Below are positions 62,918-64,000 of a DNA stretch of 64,000 bases, piece after piece. The DNA lies in the NCBI GenBank assembly GCA_963784135.1, contig CAWAQG010000016.1, forward strand, positions 99,375 through 163,374. Direction: 5' to 3'. This DNA is from JADFXI01 sp963784135. Its GTDB lineage: Bacteria > Nitrospirota > Thermodesulfovibrionia > Thermodesulfovibrionales > Dissulfurispiraceae. The translations under genes were made by a program, and so were the position numbers. Every line of letters starts with the position of its first letter. Within the stretch, counting starts at the first letter, position 1. Below the pieces are notes generated by a model. The model was not told where the DNA came from. It made no database searches and saw only the letters and a list, made by a program, of their open reading frames with translations.

Positions 62918-63739
62918 TTATGACTCATCATCCACGAAATCGAGTTCATAGCGCAGGGGCTGCCCCAATTGGACGCTAAGTTCGTTTACTTCTCTTTTCA
63001 ATTCGACCATGCGAAACTCACGCCCCACTGCGGCGCTGTTGAAGTCTTCCAGTTCCTCGTTGCTGATGCGCAGTTCCTCCACATGTCGTCGAATTTCTCC
63101 TCCGCCCTCTTGCGAATCTCTATCTCTTTTTTCAATGCATCATTCAAGTTCGATAATTCTACGGTACGTTGTTCTACCCGGATTTCCAATTCATCATGGG
63201 CTTTCTTTAGCGCTTCCTGCGCTTTTTTACGCTCTGTAATATCGCTGGCTATGGCAAAAACAATTAACACTTCATCTTGTTGCACACGCCTGCTGCATGA
63301 CAGGTAAACCGGAAGCCTGCCGCCTTTCAATTTCAGATCGATCTCCTCAGTTGCGGTCCCCAGAAGGGCATTCTTCCACAGGATGTCGAACCTCTCAAAA
63401 TCTCTTTCGGAGACCAGTGCCCTAAACGAACTGCCCACCAGTTTCCTAGAAGGGGTACCCGACAACTCCGGCAAAAGCCTCGTTGCAGTAAATGATGGTG
63501 CCGCGCTCTGTGAGAGTGAGCGCTCCTTCGTTTATCGACTCGACAAGCACCCGGTACGGATGTTCCGCCCCTTGCAGGGCATAAATCTGGTCCCGGTTAG
63601 GGCCGGAAACGACCAGTGCGTCTACTTCACCCTGCCTGATCGCCATTAGCGTCTCTTCGGCCTCGTCGAGACGCAGAGCGAAGACTGTCGGTAATTTCCG
63701 CGGGTTCGTCTTTTTCGTTTTTTTCTTTATTCCCAGCCA
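62918..63739 (-). pseudogene. PAS sensor protein without kinase domain, three frameshifts
   Basis: From ATG 63739 a short charged head leads to LDEAEETLMAIRQGEVDALVV and a PAS domain (YRVLVESINEGALTLTERG, ending ASDITERKKAQEALK). A coiled coil and the ending VGREFRMVELKREVNELSVQLG follow, and then LRYELDFVDDES. There is no HisKA or ATPase, so it probably relays a signal to the downstream kinases. Frame changes near 63680, 63465 and 63085 are single-base. It lies 16 bases after the KaiB-like gene. The PAS part is paralogous to that of the 57.9-59.1 kb kinase. Confidence 0.8.
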
Positions 63740-63755
63740 TGATCCGCACCTTATT

Positions 63756-63998
63756 TTATTTTTTAGGTCTCAGATCAAGCCCGACAAGAATCTTTTCGGT
63801 ATCGGACATGTCACCTATGAACCTTCGAAGCGGCAAGGGCAGATTTTTTATGAGTGTCGGCGCGGCTATGATCTGTTCGCCCTTTGCCAGAACAGGCTGC
63901 TGAAAGATGTCGACGATCTCCAGTTCATAGCGTCCACTCAGATGTCGCTCACATATCTCTTTTATGTTCGTAACCGCCTTCATCGACCTGGGGGTCAT
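63756..63998 (-). CDS. kaiB: KaiB-like protein, cut by the window edge
   Basis: The 80 visible residues match the KaiB thioredoxin-like fold after its first strand: TPRSMKAVTNIKEICERHLSG, YELEIVDIFQQPVLAKGEQII, AAPTLIKNLPLPLRRFIGD and TEKILVGLDL. In cyanobacteria KaiB binds KaiC and controls the SasA and CikA kinases. The first visible Met is internal to the family, so the gene begins beyond the window. It is the first seen gene of a leftward cluster with PAS and histidine-kinase proteins; whether kaiC lies upstream cannot be seen. Confidence 0.9.
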   Translation of the reverse strand: MTPRSMKAVTNIKEICERHLSGRYELEIVDIFQQPVLAKGEQIIAAPTLIKNLPLPLRRFIGDMSDTEKILVGLDLRPKK

Positions 63999-64000
63999 TC

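Overview
The window reads as one chromosomal segment of a free-living Gram-negative bacterium. It has a type II secretion system, sigma-54 activators, GGDEF/EAL and PilZ c-di-GMP proteins, futalosine-route menaquinone synthesis and a c-type-heme sensor kinase. This mix, plus a KaiB-type protein beside PAS/CheB-CheR kinases, fits Nitrospirota or a deltaproteobacterial-type lineage. That assignment is inference; no rRNA is present.

Layout. 1-3.9 kb is an accessory patch: a cut-off IS3-family element, an orphan membrane protein, a truncated NERD-like gene, a nuclease-like gene, and then a tRNA-Met. 3.9-6.4 kb holds a PAS-PAS-GGDEF-EAL gene split by frameshifts. 6.4-14 kb is a leftward metabolic block: nadB, a 182-bp palindromic element, pyk, then pheA-hisC-aroF-methyltransferase. 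14-15.4 kb carries osmC-like and mqnB genes rightward. 15.4-19.5 kb (leftward) has trxB-like, HEAT, an NtrC-type regulator, a FliL-like protein behind a good sigma-54 promoter, and a PilZ protein. 19.7-23.9 kb is a tightly overlapping operon: a PhnD-like lipoprotein, a CxxCH histidine kinase and a sigma-54 regulator. 24-34.2 kb is the type II secretion locus, with gspD rightward and gspG-E-F-H-I-J-K-L-M-C leftward and convergent with it. 34.5-40.1 kb holds a DUF4912-type protein, tRNA-Leu, a receiver-PAS-GGDEF protein, a DinG-type helicase and a TAXI-type binding protein.

At 40.24 kb a 3' tRNA-Glu fragment with its terminator marks what looks like the distal attachment site of a genomic island running rightward. 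The island carries higBA, two small membrane proteins, a nuclease-like unknown, a five-gene defence operon (hsdM-hsdS-darT-darG-hsdR), a pair of small conserved unknowns, broken AbiEii-like, RecG/AlbA-like and BrnT remnants, brnA, an unknown basic protein, a membrane-anchored HTH protein behind inverted repeats, and a TraI_2/MobH-like HD protein. About 0.9 kb of mobile-element debris follows.

57.9-64 kb (leftward) encodes a signalling cluster: kaiB-like (cut by the window edge), a PAS protein, a giant CheB-CheR-PAS-histidine kinase, a receiver protein and a PAS histidine kinase. Almost every gene in it carries single-base frameshifts. Similar frameshifts occur in gspE, gspF and the GGDEF-EAL gene. 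I suspect uncorrected sequencing indels rather than decay for most of them, but the sequence alone cannot settle this.
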